Assembly: GCA_900491605.1 (NCBI GenBank)
Contig: UESW01001605.1
Span: 387,407-451,406 of the forward strand
Reading direction: 5' to 3'
Length of the DNA: 64,000 bases
From: Calamus simplicifolius
Taxonomy: Eukaryota; Streptophyta; Magnoliopsida; Arecales; Arecaceae
Below are positions 1-11,120 of this stretch, piece after piece. A program made the position numbers and the translations under genes. The notes beneath the pieces are model-generated. The model ran no database searches, was not told the DNA's origin, and saw only the letters and a program-made list of their open reading frames with translations. Every line of letters starts with the position of its first letter. The stretch's first letter is position 1.

Positions 1-1565
1 AGTAAGCCACGTTATACAGTTAATTCATAGCATAACAATCTATAAGCACATAAATGATTTGCATGCTTAAACATTCCACAAATACTCAAACATGCAATGT
101 AAGTAAACCCACTGTTTATACCCTCAATGGTAGCTGCAAATGTGTCCCACAGCCCTGCAATATCCCAATGGTGTACCAACAAGCATCCCCCTACTGAAAG
201 GGTCCAGATACCAGGGTCACGCCATATCATAAACCACCAGAACACATACTCTATATATATGATGCCACCTCGAACCAAGCAGAACACATCCTCTAGATGT
301 GTGATGCCACCTCAAAGTAACTCAGAACACATCCTCTAGATGCGTGATGCCATCTCGGACCAAGCAGAACACATCATCTAGACGTGTGAATGGCATAAAT
401 AAACAGAACACATCCTCTAGACGTGTATGTAGCATAAATCATCAGAACACATCCTCTAGATGTGTGTGTGGCATAAATCATCAGAACACATCCTCTAGAT
501 TGTGTGTGGCATAAATCATCAGAACACATCCTCTAGATTGTGTGTGGCATGACATGATAAAGAAGAACCGCGGCGACACATAACAGTACCTCACATCATG
601 CACTAACATATCAATAACATCTTTATTGCATAAACAGTGGATTATACTTACTTAACAATTGCATAAAATATCATATCAATGTCATAATAACTGCATCTCT
701 CATGCATAGCATCCACATATGAAATCATTCTCAATAATAGCACATAAACAACAATGTATTCATAATATTCATCTACTTACAATTTAGCCAATATCCATAA
801 CAATTCTTCATGTCACAATATAATTCACAATTTAAATATTCATATAATGAATAAAATAATTTATTAAATACTGATAACTGGCTTACTTACCTCAGTACGC
901 AATCCAACAGGTGTATATCAGCTAGTCAGATGTCTAAGCACCTACAGGATCATTTTACACAATTAATTTATTAGAATAAGAATATTAAAATGACCCTTAG
1001 AATTCTACCCAGACTAGTTCATGGGCCCAACTTTGGGCTCGAATATCTGCCGCTATACACACCCAATTGGGAAAGTAAAAATATCCCAAGAAATTAGAAT
1101 TAACCCAGATTCTAGTCATATAATTATTTCTCATTTTTCGGCCCGATATAGGGCCCAAAATCCCTCCCCAAAAGGGCTCCACGAACGGCCCAACAGGCCC
1201 TGAACCGGCCGGCCCAGCCGGCCCATTTCATCCAAACCAACCCGGTCCCCTGTTTCACCGAAACAGGGGACGGGTTCCACGCTGGCGGCCAGGGCCACTG
1301 CCGGCCAAATTGAGGGCGGCCCGAAACAGGGGACGGTTCCACGCCGGCGGCCAGGGCCACCGCCGGCCAAATTGAGGGCGGCCCGGCCGCCACCGCGGCC
1401 GGCCACCCTTACCTCCCCTCTCTCTCAATTTCTTTCTCTCTCATGTTTATCATCCGCACGGCTGCTTACTGTGCCGGCGACTTCTCCGGCTGATTGGGGG
1501 CAGTCAGGCCACCGTTGACCGGACCGGAACCGGCCGCCGCCGCGGCCAACACCTCCCCCCTCCTA
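1..1565 (-). repeat. Partial Tekay-type LTR (copy A), cut by window start
   Basis: From its first base this stretch is collinear with the complete LTR that begins at 2387 (base 1 matches about 2715), so the missing left end lies outside the window. It carries the same blocks in order: the hairpin minisatellite, an AT-rich middle, a conserved block around 1000-1180 with the short motif GGGCCCAACTTTGGGCTCGA, then a GC- and CT-rich end. It stops at an assembly gap, so its right terminus is not seen. Orientation is inferred from the internal domain of the neighbouring related element, which reads on the minus strand. It may be a solo LTR or belong to an element extending left of the window. Confidence 0.8.
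233..545. repeat. Hairpin minisatellite in LTR copy A
   Basis: About eight tandem units of 34-42 bp, each with the core CAGAACACATCCTCTAGATG followed by a TGT-rich spacer and a GGCATAAAT-like end. Most units contain an inverted repeat, ACACATC and GATGTGT around a 5-base loop. The same array is found in the four other Tekay LTRs of the window. Confidence 0.85.
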
Positions 1566-1611
1566 NNNNNNNNNNNNNNNNNNNNNNNNNNNNNNNNNNN
1601 NNNNNNNNNNN
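1566..1611. other. Assembly gap (46 N)
   Basis: A run of 46 N. The true length is unknown. It separates the GC-rich end of LTR copy A from a Tat-like LTR fragment, so the junction between them cannot be read. Confidence 0.99.
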
Positions 1612-2386
1612 CTTCCCTAAGTCGGCCCCGCTCAGCCCCAGCATCTCCCAGTCAGCCGAGTCAACCCCAACCATCCCTGGTCGGCCCCGCCCTGGCATCT
1701 CCAGGTCGGCCGAGTCGGCCCTGCTCGGCCTCGGCCCTCAGCAGAGTCAAGGCAGTCCCGACTTTCAAAAGTTGGCCCCAGAACGGTCCTAGCTATTCAA
1801 GCCGCCATCCTTCTGACCCACGCCGTCTGACACAACCAGGTCCAACCACCCACTAGCCGCTCCATTGATGGGACTAGTCCTAACTACCCGCCAGCTCCAC
1901 TGACTGATGGGACGTGGCTCACCAACCGCCGTTTTTCCTCCTCTCCGATGGGACAGGACCCACCAACCGCCCAGATTCACGCAACCCCCATGAACCCCGC
2001 GGACATTCCCTTCTCACGAAACTCCACGTGGTTTTGCAGGTGTCATCCCCCTATAAAAGGGTAAGTCCACTCAGAAATAAGGTATGCAAACTCATACGCT
2101 TGCTATCCTGATACCCATATAGGGATTCCCCCTTTTTGTGGACTCTTCTCATCTCAAGAGGAGCTTGTCTGAGCTCTTCCTCAGTTGTGACCTCGGTTGC
2201 TGACTTGAGCGTCGGAGGGTCCCCATGGGAGCACCCCTCCGGTCTTGGAACTTTTTTGCAGGCCATCCAACCAGGCGTGGATTCATGGATTAAGCAGCTC
2301 TCTTCTCCCAACATTCAAGACCGATGATCGGGCATCATCACATACTCTTTACACAAACAGACAAACTAACATTTTCTCTTGCACGT
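1612..2386 (+). repeat. Tat-like LTR fragment
   Basis: A GC-rich, CCAACC- and TCGGCC-rich stretch is followed by a TATA box at 2052, a short leader and the string GCGTCGGAGGGTCCCC near 2211, then TTTTTTGCAGG. The same order (TATA, CGTCGGAGGGTCCC, CCGGTC..GGGAC/GGAAC, TTGCAGG) occurs in both LTRs of the Tat element further right, near 37895 and 47918. I therefore read it as the promoter and R/U5 part of an unrelated Tat-lineage LTR. Element 1 starts directly at its right edge. No coding region was found. Confidence 0.55.
2052..2058 (+). promoter_or_regulatory. TATA box of Tat-like LTR fragment
   Basis: TATAAAA followed by GGGTAAG. Its distance to the CGTCGGAGGGTCCC block is similar to that in the two Tat LTRs. 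Confidence 0.5.
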
Positions 2387-4659
2387 TGTCACGCCCTAGA
2401 CCCAAATATCGGGCTAGGGTGACAACCCGCCGCGTGCCGGGCACGCAAGGCATCACAGCATTTTTACACATAACACCATTATATATAATCAAGCCAAATT
2501 CATCACTGAATATTAAAAGTTTTGGGTTACAAACCCTTACACACCACAATAATAAAGTTTGGGCATCAAGCCCTACACATAAGCAATACTGGGGTTACAA
2601 CAAAATAATGGGTCTTGATTTATTTAATAGAAGATTCATCACCCCAACCATCCATCTTCAATCTCGTGGCTCTGACAAAAACATTGTAAGATTTTTATGA
2701 GCTTACACTCAATAAGTAAGCCACGTTATACAGTCAAATCATAGCATAACAATCTATAAGCATATAAATGATTTGCATGCTTAAACATTCCACAAATACT
2801 CAAACATGCAATGTAAGTAAACCCACTGTTTATACTCTCAATGGTAGCTGTAAATGTGACCCACGGCCCTGCAATATCTCAATAGTGTACCAACAAGCAT
2901 CCCCCTACAGAAAGGGTCCAGATACCAGGGTCATGCCATATCATAATCCACCAGAACACATACTCTATATATGTGATGCCACATCGAACCAAGCAGAACA
3001 CACCCTCTAGATGTGTGATGCCACCTCATAGTAACTCAGAACACATCCTCTAGATGCGTGATGCCATCTCGAACCCAAGCAGAACACATCCTCTAGACGT
3101 GTGAATGGCATAAACAAGCAGAACACATCCTCTAGATGTATAGGTGACATAAACAAGCAGAACACATCCTCTAGACGTGTAGGTGCCATAAACAAGCAGA
3201 ACACATCCTCTAGATGTGTGTGTGGTATGACATGATAAAGGAGAACCGCGGCGACACATAACAGCACCTCACATCATGCATAAACATATCAATAACATCT
3301 CTATATTGCATAAACAGTAGATTATACTTACTGAATAATTGCATGTATATATCATATCAATGTCATAATAACTGCATCTCTCATGCATAGCATCCACATA
3401 TAAAATCATTTTCAATCATAGCACATAAACAACAATGTACTCATCTACTTACAATTTAGCCATAACAATTCTTCATGTAACAATATAATTTACAATTTAA
3501 ATATTCATATAATAAATAAAATAATTTATTAAATACTGATAACTGGCTTACTTACCTCAGTACGCAAACCAACAGGTATATATCAGCTAGTCAGATGTCT
3601 GAGCACCTACAGGATCATTTTACACAATTAATTTATTAGAAAAGAATATTAAAATGACCCTTAGAATTTCTACCCAGACTATTTCACGGGCCCAACTTTG
3701 GGCTCGAATATCTCCCACTATACACACCCAATTGGGGAAGTAAAAATACCCCAAGAAACTAGAATTAACCCAGATTCTAGCCATATAATTATTTTGCTAA
3801 TCCCGGCCCGTTATGGGCCCAAAAACTAGCCCAAAATCTGCTCGCTGCATGGCCCAAAAGGCCCTGAACCGGTCGCCCAGCGGCCCGGTTCAGCTCAACC
3901 CACCCGATCCCCTGTTTCACCGAACAGGGGACGAGGACTTAGCCGGCGGCCAGGGCCCCGCAGGCCAAATTGAGGGCGGCCCGGCCGCTGGTGGCCGGGC
4001 CAGAGCCGGCCGCCGCCGCGGCCGCCACCAATCTCCCTTTTTCTCCCTCAATTTCACTCTTCATCTCTCTCACATCCGCGTGGCACGTTCCTATGCCGGC
4101 GCACGGTCGGCCACCTTGGCCGGCCGAACCTCCACCGGACGCACGCCCGGCGCTGGTGGAGGCGACAGGCCGAAGCTCAAGCCCGGCGAGGCGGCGAGCA
4201 TGCCGCCGGGCCCGAACCAACCGGCAGAAGCCGGGCCACCGCGAGAGAAGGGCCGATTGGCCCTCTCTCTCTTCTCTCTCTCCACCACCACCCCGTCGGA
4301 CACCTCCCCGGTGCCGACGGGGTCGCCGGCCAAATCTCAGGCCCGTGAGGCGGCGAGCACGCCGCCGGGCCTAAACAAGGGATCGACTGCAACCTCCCTC
4401 TCTGTCTCTCGCGTTCTCTCTGTCTCCCTCTCTCTCTCTGTCTCATGCTCTCTCTCTCTCTCTCTAGACCAGGGGATTACCTGATGGATACGGATGCCAG
4501 GATGATGGAGGGAGTCTCCCTCCATCACATATTTAATCCCCCCCGCGCAATGCTTTGTTTAAGGATCTGGCAAACGAAGCGCTTCGCTGAGAGCGAAGCG
4601 TTGCACTGCACAGGACCAAGCCTGAACCTGGTTCACATGAACCGGAACCGGGTACTACA
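2387..4659 (-). repeat. 3' LTR of element 1 (copy B)
   Basis: 2273 bp bounded by TGTCACGCCC on the left and GGTACTACA on the right, which on the element strand is TGTAGTACC ... GGGCGTGACA. The polypurine tract abuts the right edge, so in element orientation this is the 3' LTR. Inside are the hairpin minisatellite (2948-3232), an AT-rich middle, and GC- and CT-rich tracts from 3840 to 4470. The long plus-strand frame at 3813-4484 is compositional and not a gene. Confidence 0.9.
2948..3232. repeat. Hairpin minisatellite in LTR copy B
   Basis: Seven tandem units of about 38-42 bp with the core AGAACACATCCTCTAGA followed by TGTGT or CGTGT. The arms ACACATC and GA(T/C)GTGT can pair. On the element-sense strand the variant arm gives a G-U pair, so pairing is kept. 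Confidence 0.85.
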
Positions 4660-4672
4660 TCCTCCCCTCCTT
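4660..4672 (-). other. Polypurine tract of element 1
   Basis: On the minus strand AAGGAGGGGAGGA lies directly before the LTR start TGTAGTACCC. This is the expected plus-strand priming site of a Ty3/gypsy element. The adjacent string GGCCAAAATTTTTATAAGG is also typical of Tekay elements. Confidence 0.85.
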
Positions 4673-4812
4673 ATAAAAATTTTGGCCTCGAAATTGGTAT
4701 ACTATAAATCTCAAAAGTCAACAATCTAAGATATAAATTACCTTCAAATAATTGTGGATACTTTGATTTAATTTCTTCCTCCAGCTCCCAAGTAGCCTCC
4801 CTCTCAGAGTGA

Positions 4813-5643
4813 TTATTCCACTGAACTTTGACATAAGGGATGGTATGCCCTCAGAATCTGATCCTTGCGGTCCGCGATACGCGCAGGATGCTCCTCATAT
4901 GATAAATCCTTCCTCAACTGAATAGCCTCATAAGCTATAACATGACTAGGGTCTGAAACATACTTCCTCAACATAGATACATGGAATACATTGTGAACAC
5001 CAGATAAGATCGGAGGCAGTGCTAAGCTGTATGCAACCTCTCCAACTCTGCTCAAGATCTCAAAAGGTCCAATATAGCGTGGACTAAGCTTTCCTCTAAC
5101 CCCGAATCTCATCACATCCTTGGTTGGTGATACCCTTAAGAAAACATGGTCCCCAACCTGGAATTCTAACTCTCTCCTTCTGACATCAGCATAACTCTTT
5201 TTCCTGCTCTGAGCTGTACGAAGACGCTCCCTGATCAAATGCACCTTGTCAACTGTCTGCTGGATCAGCTCAGGGCCTAGCAATTTCCTTTCCCCTACGT
5301 CATCCCAACATAAAGGAGATCTGCACCTCCTACCGTACAAAGCCTCAAATGGGGCCATCTAGATACTGGCTTGATAACTATTGTTATAAGAAAACTCCAC
5401 CAAAGATAAGTGGTTATCCCAAGCCCCACCCAAGTCCATTACATAAAATCCACTCTGATCTCCTGACTGAACAGTAACTTTAATTCTTTGAAGATCTGGA
5501 TCTTCTATCTGGGAGGACTTAATTCTGTCAACAAGAGTCGGCTGAAGAATAAGTGCAGCAACAAGTCCATCAGACTGCTGTACTCTCAGCCCAATCTCCC
5601 ACCTCTCGAGGTCCTTCAGAATGTGAGGCTGGGAGGTAAGCAT
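4813..5643 (-). pseudogene. Integrase and C-terminal region of element 1, core deleted
   Basis: The upstream part (5643 to about 5450) ends in SGDQSGFYV and then jumps to LGGAWDNHLSLVEFSYNNSY. That second string belongs after the catalytic core of Tekay integrases. The HHCC zinc finger and the D,D-35-E core are therefore missing. After an in-frame stop near 5359 the frame continues with APFEALYGRRCRSPLCW, GDHVFLRVSPTKDVMRFG, GKLSPRYIGPFEILSRVG and VFHVSMLRKYVSDPSHV, the GPY/F module and the start of the chromodomain-type tail. Another frameshift near 4850 ends the tail early. Family knowledge says the core inserts cDNA into the genome, so this copy cannot do that itself. Confidence 0.9.
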
Positions 5644-5652
5644 AGCAGCTAA

Positions 5653-6119
5653 CTAAGAAGAGGTCTTCCTACTCAAAGCATCAGCCACAACATTAGCCTT
5701 CCCTGGATGATAATGTAGATTCAGATCATAGTCCTTCAGAACCTCCAACCACCTCCTCTGCCTCAAATTGAGCTCCTTCTGTGTGAAGATATATTTTATA
5801 CTCTTATGGTCTGTATACACATCACACGACACCCCATAGAGATAATACCGCAAATATTCAAAGCAAAAACCACAGCAGCTAATTCCAGATCATGAGTAGG
5901 ATAGTTCTGCTCATAAGGCTTTAGCTGTCTGGAAGCATAGGCTATCACCTTTCCATTCTGCATTAGGACACATCCCAATCCTTTCCGAGAGGCATCAGTA
6001 TAAAGTGTAAAACCCTCAGATCCTGTCGGAAGAACAAGGATGGGAGCTGACACCAAATGCTGCTTTAGCTCCTGAAAACTTTCCTCACACTCCTCTGACC
6101 AGTCAAACTTCACTCGTTT
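5653..6119 (-). pseudogene. RNase H domain of element 1
   Basis: Reads WSEECEESFQELKQHLV, then LYTDASRKGLGCVLMQNGK with the first catalytic Asp, and SRQLKPYEQNYPTHDLELAA with the Glu. A frameshift near 5855 moves the reading to VYTDHKSIKYIFTQKELNLR and HYHPGKANVVADALSRK. The domain would remove RNA from RNA-DNA hybrids during reverse transcription. It is separated from the RT part by a TAG near 6120 and from integrase by a stop near 5653, so the polyprotein is broken on both sides. Confidence 0.9.
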
Positions 6120-6826
6120 CTAGGTTAAACGAGTTAGGGGTAGAGCGATGCGAGAGAAGTCTTCCACAAATTTTCGATAATACCCGGCTAGCCCCAAGAA
6201 GCTTCTGACTTCAGCCACATTGGAAGGTCGGCTCCAGCTAATAATAGCTTCAATCTTCTTTGTGTCCACAGAAATGCCATCCACAGAAATTATGTGACCC
6301 AAGAAAGCTACTTGGTCCAACCAAAACTCACACTTCTGCAGCTTGGCGTAAAGCTTCTTCTCCCAAAGAGTCTGAAGCACAATCCTCAAGTGATCCTCAT
6401 GCTCCCTGAGACTCTTAGAATAGATCAAAATATCATCAATAAATACAACCACAAACTGATCCAAGTATGGCCTAAATATTCTATTCATCAAATCCATGAA
6501 CGCTGCCGGGGCATTAGTCAAACCAAACGGCATCACCAAAAACTCATAATGGCCATATCTAGTCCTGAAAGCTGTCTTAGGCACATCCCCATCCTTGACT
6601 TTAAGCTGATGATAACCTGACCTGAGATCAATCTTAGAGAATACCCGGGCTCCTTGAAGTTGGTCAAACAAGTCATCAATCCTCGGTAAAGGGTACCTAT
6701 TTCGCACCGTCACCTTGTTGATTTCCCGGTAATCAATGCATAGCCGAAGACTGCCATCCTTCTTCTTAACAAATAGAACTGGAGCACCCCAAGGATAAGC
6801 ACTAGGCCTGATAAATCCCGATCTAG
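6120..6826 (-). pseudogene. Reverse transcriptase domain of element 1
   Basis: The frame opens as SGFIRPSAYPWGAPVLFVKK, continues through LRLCIDYREINKVTVRNRYP, VFSKIDLRSGYHQ and EFLVMPFGLTNAPAAF, and holds the catalytic motif VVFIDDILIYS (FIDD form of YxDD). It ends in LGLAGYYRKFVEDFSRIA and a TAG at 6120. All catalytic Asp residues are present. The protein would copy element RNA into cDNA inside the capsid-like particle. A one-base loss near 6815 and the TAA just upstream put it out of frame with the protease part. By sequence it is a typical Tekay/chromovirus RT. Confidence 0.92.
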
Positions 6827-7488
6827 GAGTTACTGCAATTGGTCCTTCAACTCTTTTAGCTCAGTCAGGGCCATACGATAAGGGGCCTTGGATATAGGTC
6901 CAGTTCCAGGAATCAAATCAATGGAGAACTCAATCTCCCGGTCAGGGGGCAACTCCGATAATTCATCCGGAAAGACATCAGGGAATTCTCTAGCTATAGG
7001 AATATCCTCCAACTTTGCCTCTTTCTTTTGAAGATCATCAATAATAGCAAGAAATCCTTGGCCACCACTCCTCAGATACTTTTCAGCCTGTAGTGCCGAA
7101 ATAAACACTGAGGCTAGAAATTTTTGGCCACCATTAAAACTAAATTCGGGCTGACAAGGAATTTTGAAGTTGATGATCTTCCTGAAATAGTCTACAGAAG
7201 CATGATAGGAAGCTAACCAATCCATGCCAAGGATAACATCAATGAATTTCAGTGGAAGGACAATAAGATTGGCATTCAGTTTCCTATCCTCAATGATAAT
7301 CAAGCAGGATTTGCATACAGTATCAACTTTCATAGTATCACCATTTGGAAAGGCAATGTCTAATTCATGATCTAGAGGTTCAGATGTCAATGATGCATTC
7401 TTGCCAAGGTAGGTGTCAGATATAAACGAATGTGTGGCACCCAGATCAATTAGAGTCTGAGCATAATCATTGCCTATCTTAATCATTC
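6827..7488 (-). pseudogene. Protease region of element 1
   Basis: Begins with MIKIGNDYAQTLIDLGATHS. DLG stands where retropepsins normally have DTG or DSG, so the active-site triad is altered. Further on come VILGMDWLASYHASVDY, the conserved linker FPDVFPDELSELPPDREIEF and KAPYRMALTELKELK, then a TAA at 6827. The enzyme normally cleaves the Gag-Pol polyprotein. The start is not a true initiator: the reading continues from gag if the 110-bp intron-like segment just upstream is removed. Confidence 0.85.
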
Positions 7489-7598
7489 CTGGATGTAAAT
7501 GAAATTTCATTTTAACAATAAGAATATAATATTCTAACTAATTATTAATGCATTGGACAAGATAAGAATGTAATGCTAGATGTGAAGTATAGCTATAC
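7489..7598 (-). other. Candidate spliceosomal intron between gag and protease
   Basis: A very AT-rich 110-bp segment starts with GTATAGC after ACAG and ends with TTTACATCCAG on the minus strand. Removing it joins the gag end ...NSVVT to GMIKIGNDYAQTLIDLGATH in one frame. That is how uninterrupted Tekay gag-pro sequences read (VVTG followed by protease). Left in, it shifts the frame and adds a TAG within a few codons. Whether it is really spliced is not known. An AT-rich insertion that happens to have GT-AG ends is the alternative. Confidence 0.5.
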
Positions 7599-8777
7599 CT
7601 GTCACCACAGAATTAGAAGCAGCAGCATCCTGCTGAGTGAGAGCGAAGACCCTTCCCTGAGTCCTCGGTGGTTGCTGCTGCTGCTGACCCGTCCCTTGAC
7701 TGGAAGATGGATGCTGGTTCTGTCGAAGGGGACATGTGGCTATCTTATGGCCAGTCTTTCCACAGGAGAAACAGGCACCAGACACTCCACAGCAAGGTCT
7801 CCCCGGGTGGAAATTCCCACAGCGAAAGCAGCGAGCCTCTCTATTTGGTTGTCCTCCTGGGGCCTGGGGTGCACCTCTCTTCTTGGCATGAGCTGGGGGC
7901 TGGTTGGAATTATGCCCTTTCCTCTTCTTCTACTGCTCCCAATCCCTCTGAACCATATTCATATCTCTCTCAATTACTAAGGCCTTATTTACCATGGCAC
8001 TATAAGTGTGAAGCTCAAATGCGTTGACCGCCTGCATCAGTCTGGGTCGAAGTCCCTCCGTGAATCGGGTGATCTTGGCCATTTTGTTAGATACTATACT
8101 TGGAGCAAAATGGGCCAACCTGGTGAATTCAGCTTCATATTGGGCCACTGAAAGATTCCTTTGCTCCAACTTAAGAAATTATGATTCCATCCTCCTCTGC
8201 ATACTCCTGGGAAAGTACTTATCGAAGAATGCCTCCTTAAACTATTCCCAAGAAATAGTCTGACCACCCCGATGCTGCTCCTCTACTAACCACCAGTCAT
8301 AAGCCTCCCCTTGGAGAAGATAAGTAGCAAATCTGATCCTCTCCATCTCCTGACTACCATGGGCCATAAAAGCCTTTTCCATATCTCGCACCCATCTCTC
8401 AGCATCAATAGGATTGCTTGAACCAGAGAAAGGAGCAGGAGCAAACTTCTTGAAATCTGCAAAGCTACGGCCGTTCCCCACCCAGGATTGAGATAAAGCA
8501 GACTGGGTTGGCAGTGCTGAGTGAGTGGGTAAGGTTGGCTGCAGCTGCGGAACATGAAGGGTAGGTTGAGTTGGAGCAGAAGGAGGTGTAGACTGAGCGG
8601 CCAAAGCCTGCTGGATCTCATGCTGCATGTCCTGCATAGATTGCGCCATACCTGATAGAGCTTGAAGCATCTCAGACTGGAATCGCTAGTGATCAGTTCC
8701 TACTGGGTTGGCAGGGGCCGTACCTCCAGTAGTTCCTTGACCCACCGGCTGATCAGCATTACCGGCCAGAGAGTCTT
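7599..8777 (-). pseudogene. Gag of element 1 (5' codons split off by element 2)
   Basis: Capsid-like protein of a Tekay element. The N-terminal codons MARRTRSQLYEED lie at 17517-17555, and the rest continues here with SLAGNADQPVG. Conserved parts are MLQALSGMAQSMQDMQHEI, FKKFAPAPFSGSSNPIDAER, WVRDMEKAFMAHGSQEMERI, AYDWWLVEEQHRG and EFTRLAHFAPSIVSNKMAKI. Near the end are two Cys-rich motifs, CFRCGNFHPGRPC and the CCHC knuckle CFSCGKTGHKIATC. A TAG at 8686-8688 replaces a CAG (element 2 keeps Gln there), and stops near 8175 and 8240 interrupt the middle. Gag normally packages element RNA. Confidence 0.9.
8773..8777. repeat. Target-site duplication GTCTT, left copy
   Basis: GTCTT directly before the LTR start TGTCACGCC. 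It matches exactly the five bases after the far LTR at 17517-17521. Confidence 0.92.
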
Positions 8778-9293
8778 TGTCACGCCCCAGACCCAAAAAT
8801 TTTGAGCTAGGGTGACAACCCGCCGCGTGCCGGGCACGCAAGGCGTCTTAAAAATCTTGATATACAATTCAAAAGGCAATGAATATAGAAACCAACCATA
8901 ATACAAATGATAGTTATAAGTTTTGGGTATCAAACCCTACATCCAAGTCATGCTCATAAAGTTGGACTATAACAAGCCCTACACACAAACATAATAGGAT
9001 TACACCAATGCAATGGTTCTCATTTTATTTATTGAAAGCTCCATCAACTCCGAATATCCATCATCAACCCTGAGGCTCTGAAAAACATTGTGAAGGTTTA
9101 ATGAGTTTACACTCAATAAGTAAGCCTATTATACAATCATATCATACTTGAATTATATTTAACATGCCATCAACATATACATCTTGTCAACTTAACATAA
9201 ATTGAACATTTGATAAGCATCAGAATATGCATTCTAGCAAACTCACTGTTTATAGATTTCCTATGTGTCCCACGGCCCTGCAATACCTCAATC

Positions 9294-9592
9294 AGAGCAC
9301 ATCCTCCAGATGCGTGGCCATCAACATCCACAGAACACATTGTACGATGTGTGGGCCATACCATAACAGAACACACTCTACGATGTATGTGGCCATAAAA
9401 ATCATACAGAACACATTGTAAGACATGTGGGCCATACCATAACAGAACACACTCGTCAGTGTGGGAGGCCGTAAAAATCATACAGAACATGTCTACAATA
9501 TGTGGGGCCATATCATAACAGAATACATCTCCAGTGTGTGTGGCCATAAAAATCATACAGAACACATCTACAATGTGTGGGGCCATAGTAAA
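9294..9592. repeat. Hairpin minisatellite in LTR copy C
   Basis: Eight units of about 36-40 bp alternating CATACAGAACACAT.. and CCATAACAGAACACA.. forms. Several hold inverted repeats with different arms, for example ACACAT/ATGTGT and CACACT/AGTGTG, around 4-6 base loops. The array is homologous to that in copies A, B and E but strongly diverged in sequence. Confidence 0.8.
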
Positions 9593-11112
9593 GGAGAACC
9601 GCGGCGACACATATAAATCTATTTAACATTTTCATCACATGTGCATCATGCATCTGTATCTCACAATATCTCACAGTGGTTTGCACAGTACAAGGAAATA
9701 CATATAATCACCTCAATATAAACATGCCGTACAGACAATCACAATTCTGGCATATGCATCAATAAATCATTTCTTACAATATTACCAATCATTATAATCA
9801 TATAATTGTTCATTTGAAATCCACAGTTCCATGCTACATAGAGAATTCAGTTAATTTATAAAAATGCATGCAAACTGTATATACTCAATTTATTAATTAA
9901 ACAATTAAATTGCATAATAGTCTTACTTACCTCCTACGCAAAATCCAAATGATGAACCAACTAATCAGATGTCTGGGCACCTACAGGATCAATGTACATA
10001 ATTAATTCACGAAAATCTAATTAATAAAATGACCCTTAAGAATTTCTACCCAAACTAGTTCACGGGCCCTACTTTGGGCTCGAATATCTCCCACTATACA
10101 CACCCAATTGGGGAAGTAAAAATACCCCAAGAAACTAGAATTCACCCAGATTCTAGCCATATAATTTTCTTGCTAATCCCGGCCCGTTACGGGACCCAAA
10201 AACTAGCCCCAAAACTGCTCGCTGCACAGCCCAATAAGGCCCAAAAGATGGCAGCCCAGCCGGCCCAATAAGTCCTTCGATCCCAGCTCCTCTATTTCGC
10301 CCGAAACAAAGGACAGCGTCCGGCCGGCGGCCAGGGCCGCCGCCGGCCTAATTCCGTCCGGCCCGGCCACCGGAGGCCGGGCCGGAGCCGGCCGCCGCCG
10401 CGGCTGGCCTCCATCCCCTCTCTATCTATCTCAATTTCTCTCCCTCTCTCTTTCTCTCCGCTGCTCCCGCGTGAAGTTCACCGCGCCGGTGGCAAATCCG
10501 GCTAAATTGGGGCCGGTCCGGCCGCCGTTGGCCGAACCATAGCCGGCCGCCGTCGCGGCCGGCCTCCCCTCTCACTCCCTCTCCTTAATTTTCTCTCATC
10601 TTCTCCCTCACATCCGCGCGGCACGTCTTTGTGCCGGCGGCACGGCCGGCCACCTTGGCCGGCCGGACCTCCACCGGACGCACGCCCGGCGCCGGTGGAG
10701 GCGACAGGTCCAAGCTCAGGCCCGGCGAGGCGAGCATGCCGCCGGGCCCGAACCAACCGGAAGCCGGGTTGGCTTCCGCTACCGCGTGAGAGAAGGGCCG
10801 ATTGGCCCTCTCTCTCTACTCTCTCTCCACCACCACCCCGTCGGACACCTCCCCCGGTGCCGGCGGGGTCGCCGGCCAGATCTCAGGCCGGCGAGGCGGC
10901 GAGCACGCCGCCGGGCCTGAACCAAGGGATCGACCGGCCTCCCGTTTCTTCTCTGCCTCACGCGCTCTCTCACTCTGTCTCCCAGTCTCTTTCTCTCTCT
11001 CACTCTCTCTCTCTGGTTCTCTTTCTCTCTCTCTCTTGCTCTCTCTCTAGAGTGGCAGGGAATTACCTGATGGATGAAGCGCCAGCGTGAAGGAAGAAGT
11101 CCTTCACCTCCC

Positions 11113-11120
11113 TATTTATT
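11113..11120 (-). promoter_or_regulatory. Candidate TATA box of element 2 LTR
   Basis: On the minus strand GTGAATAAATAGGG lies about 165 bp inside the LTR start and before the GA-rich tract. The same motif is in LTR D near 17349. If this is the core promoter, U3 is very short and most of the LTR, including the hairpin array, is transcribed leader. Inference only. Confidence 0.4.

Noticed and set aside
233..545. Possible CRISPR array
   Set aside because: Regular 40-bp units with a palindromic core look like repeats, but the spacers are repeated too. It lies in an LTR of a plant retrotransposon.
3813..4484. 223-codon plus-strand frame
   Set aside because: Lies in the GC- and CT-rich part of a Tekay LTR. 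Related LTRs keep different frames; a compositional artefact.
9170..9610. 146-codon minus-strand frame, also at 15416-15856
   Set aside because: It translates the hairpin minisatellite of the LTR; identical in C and D only because the LTRs are young.
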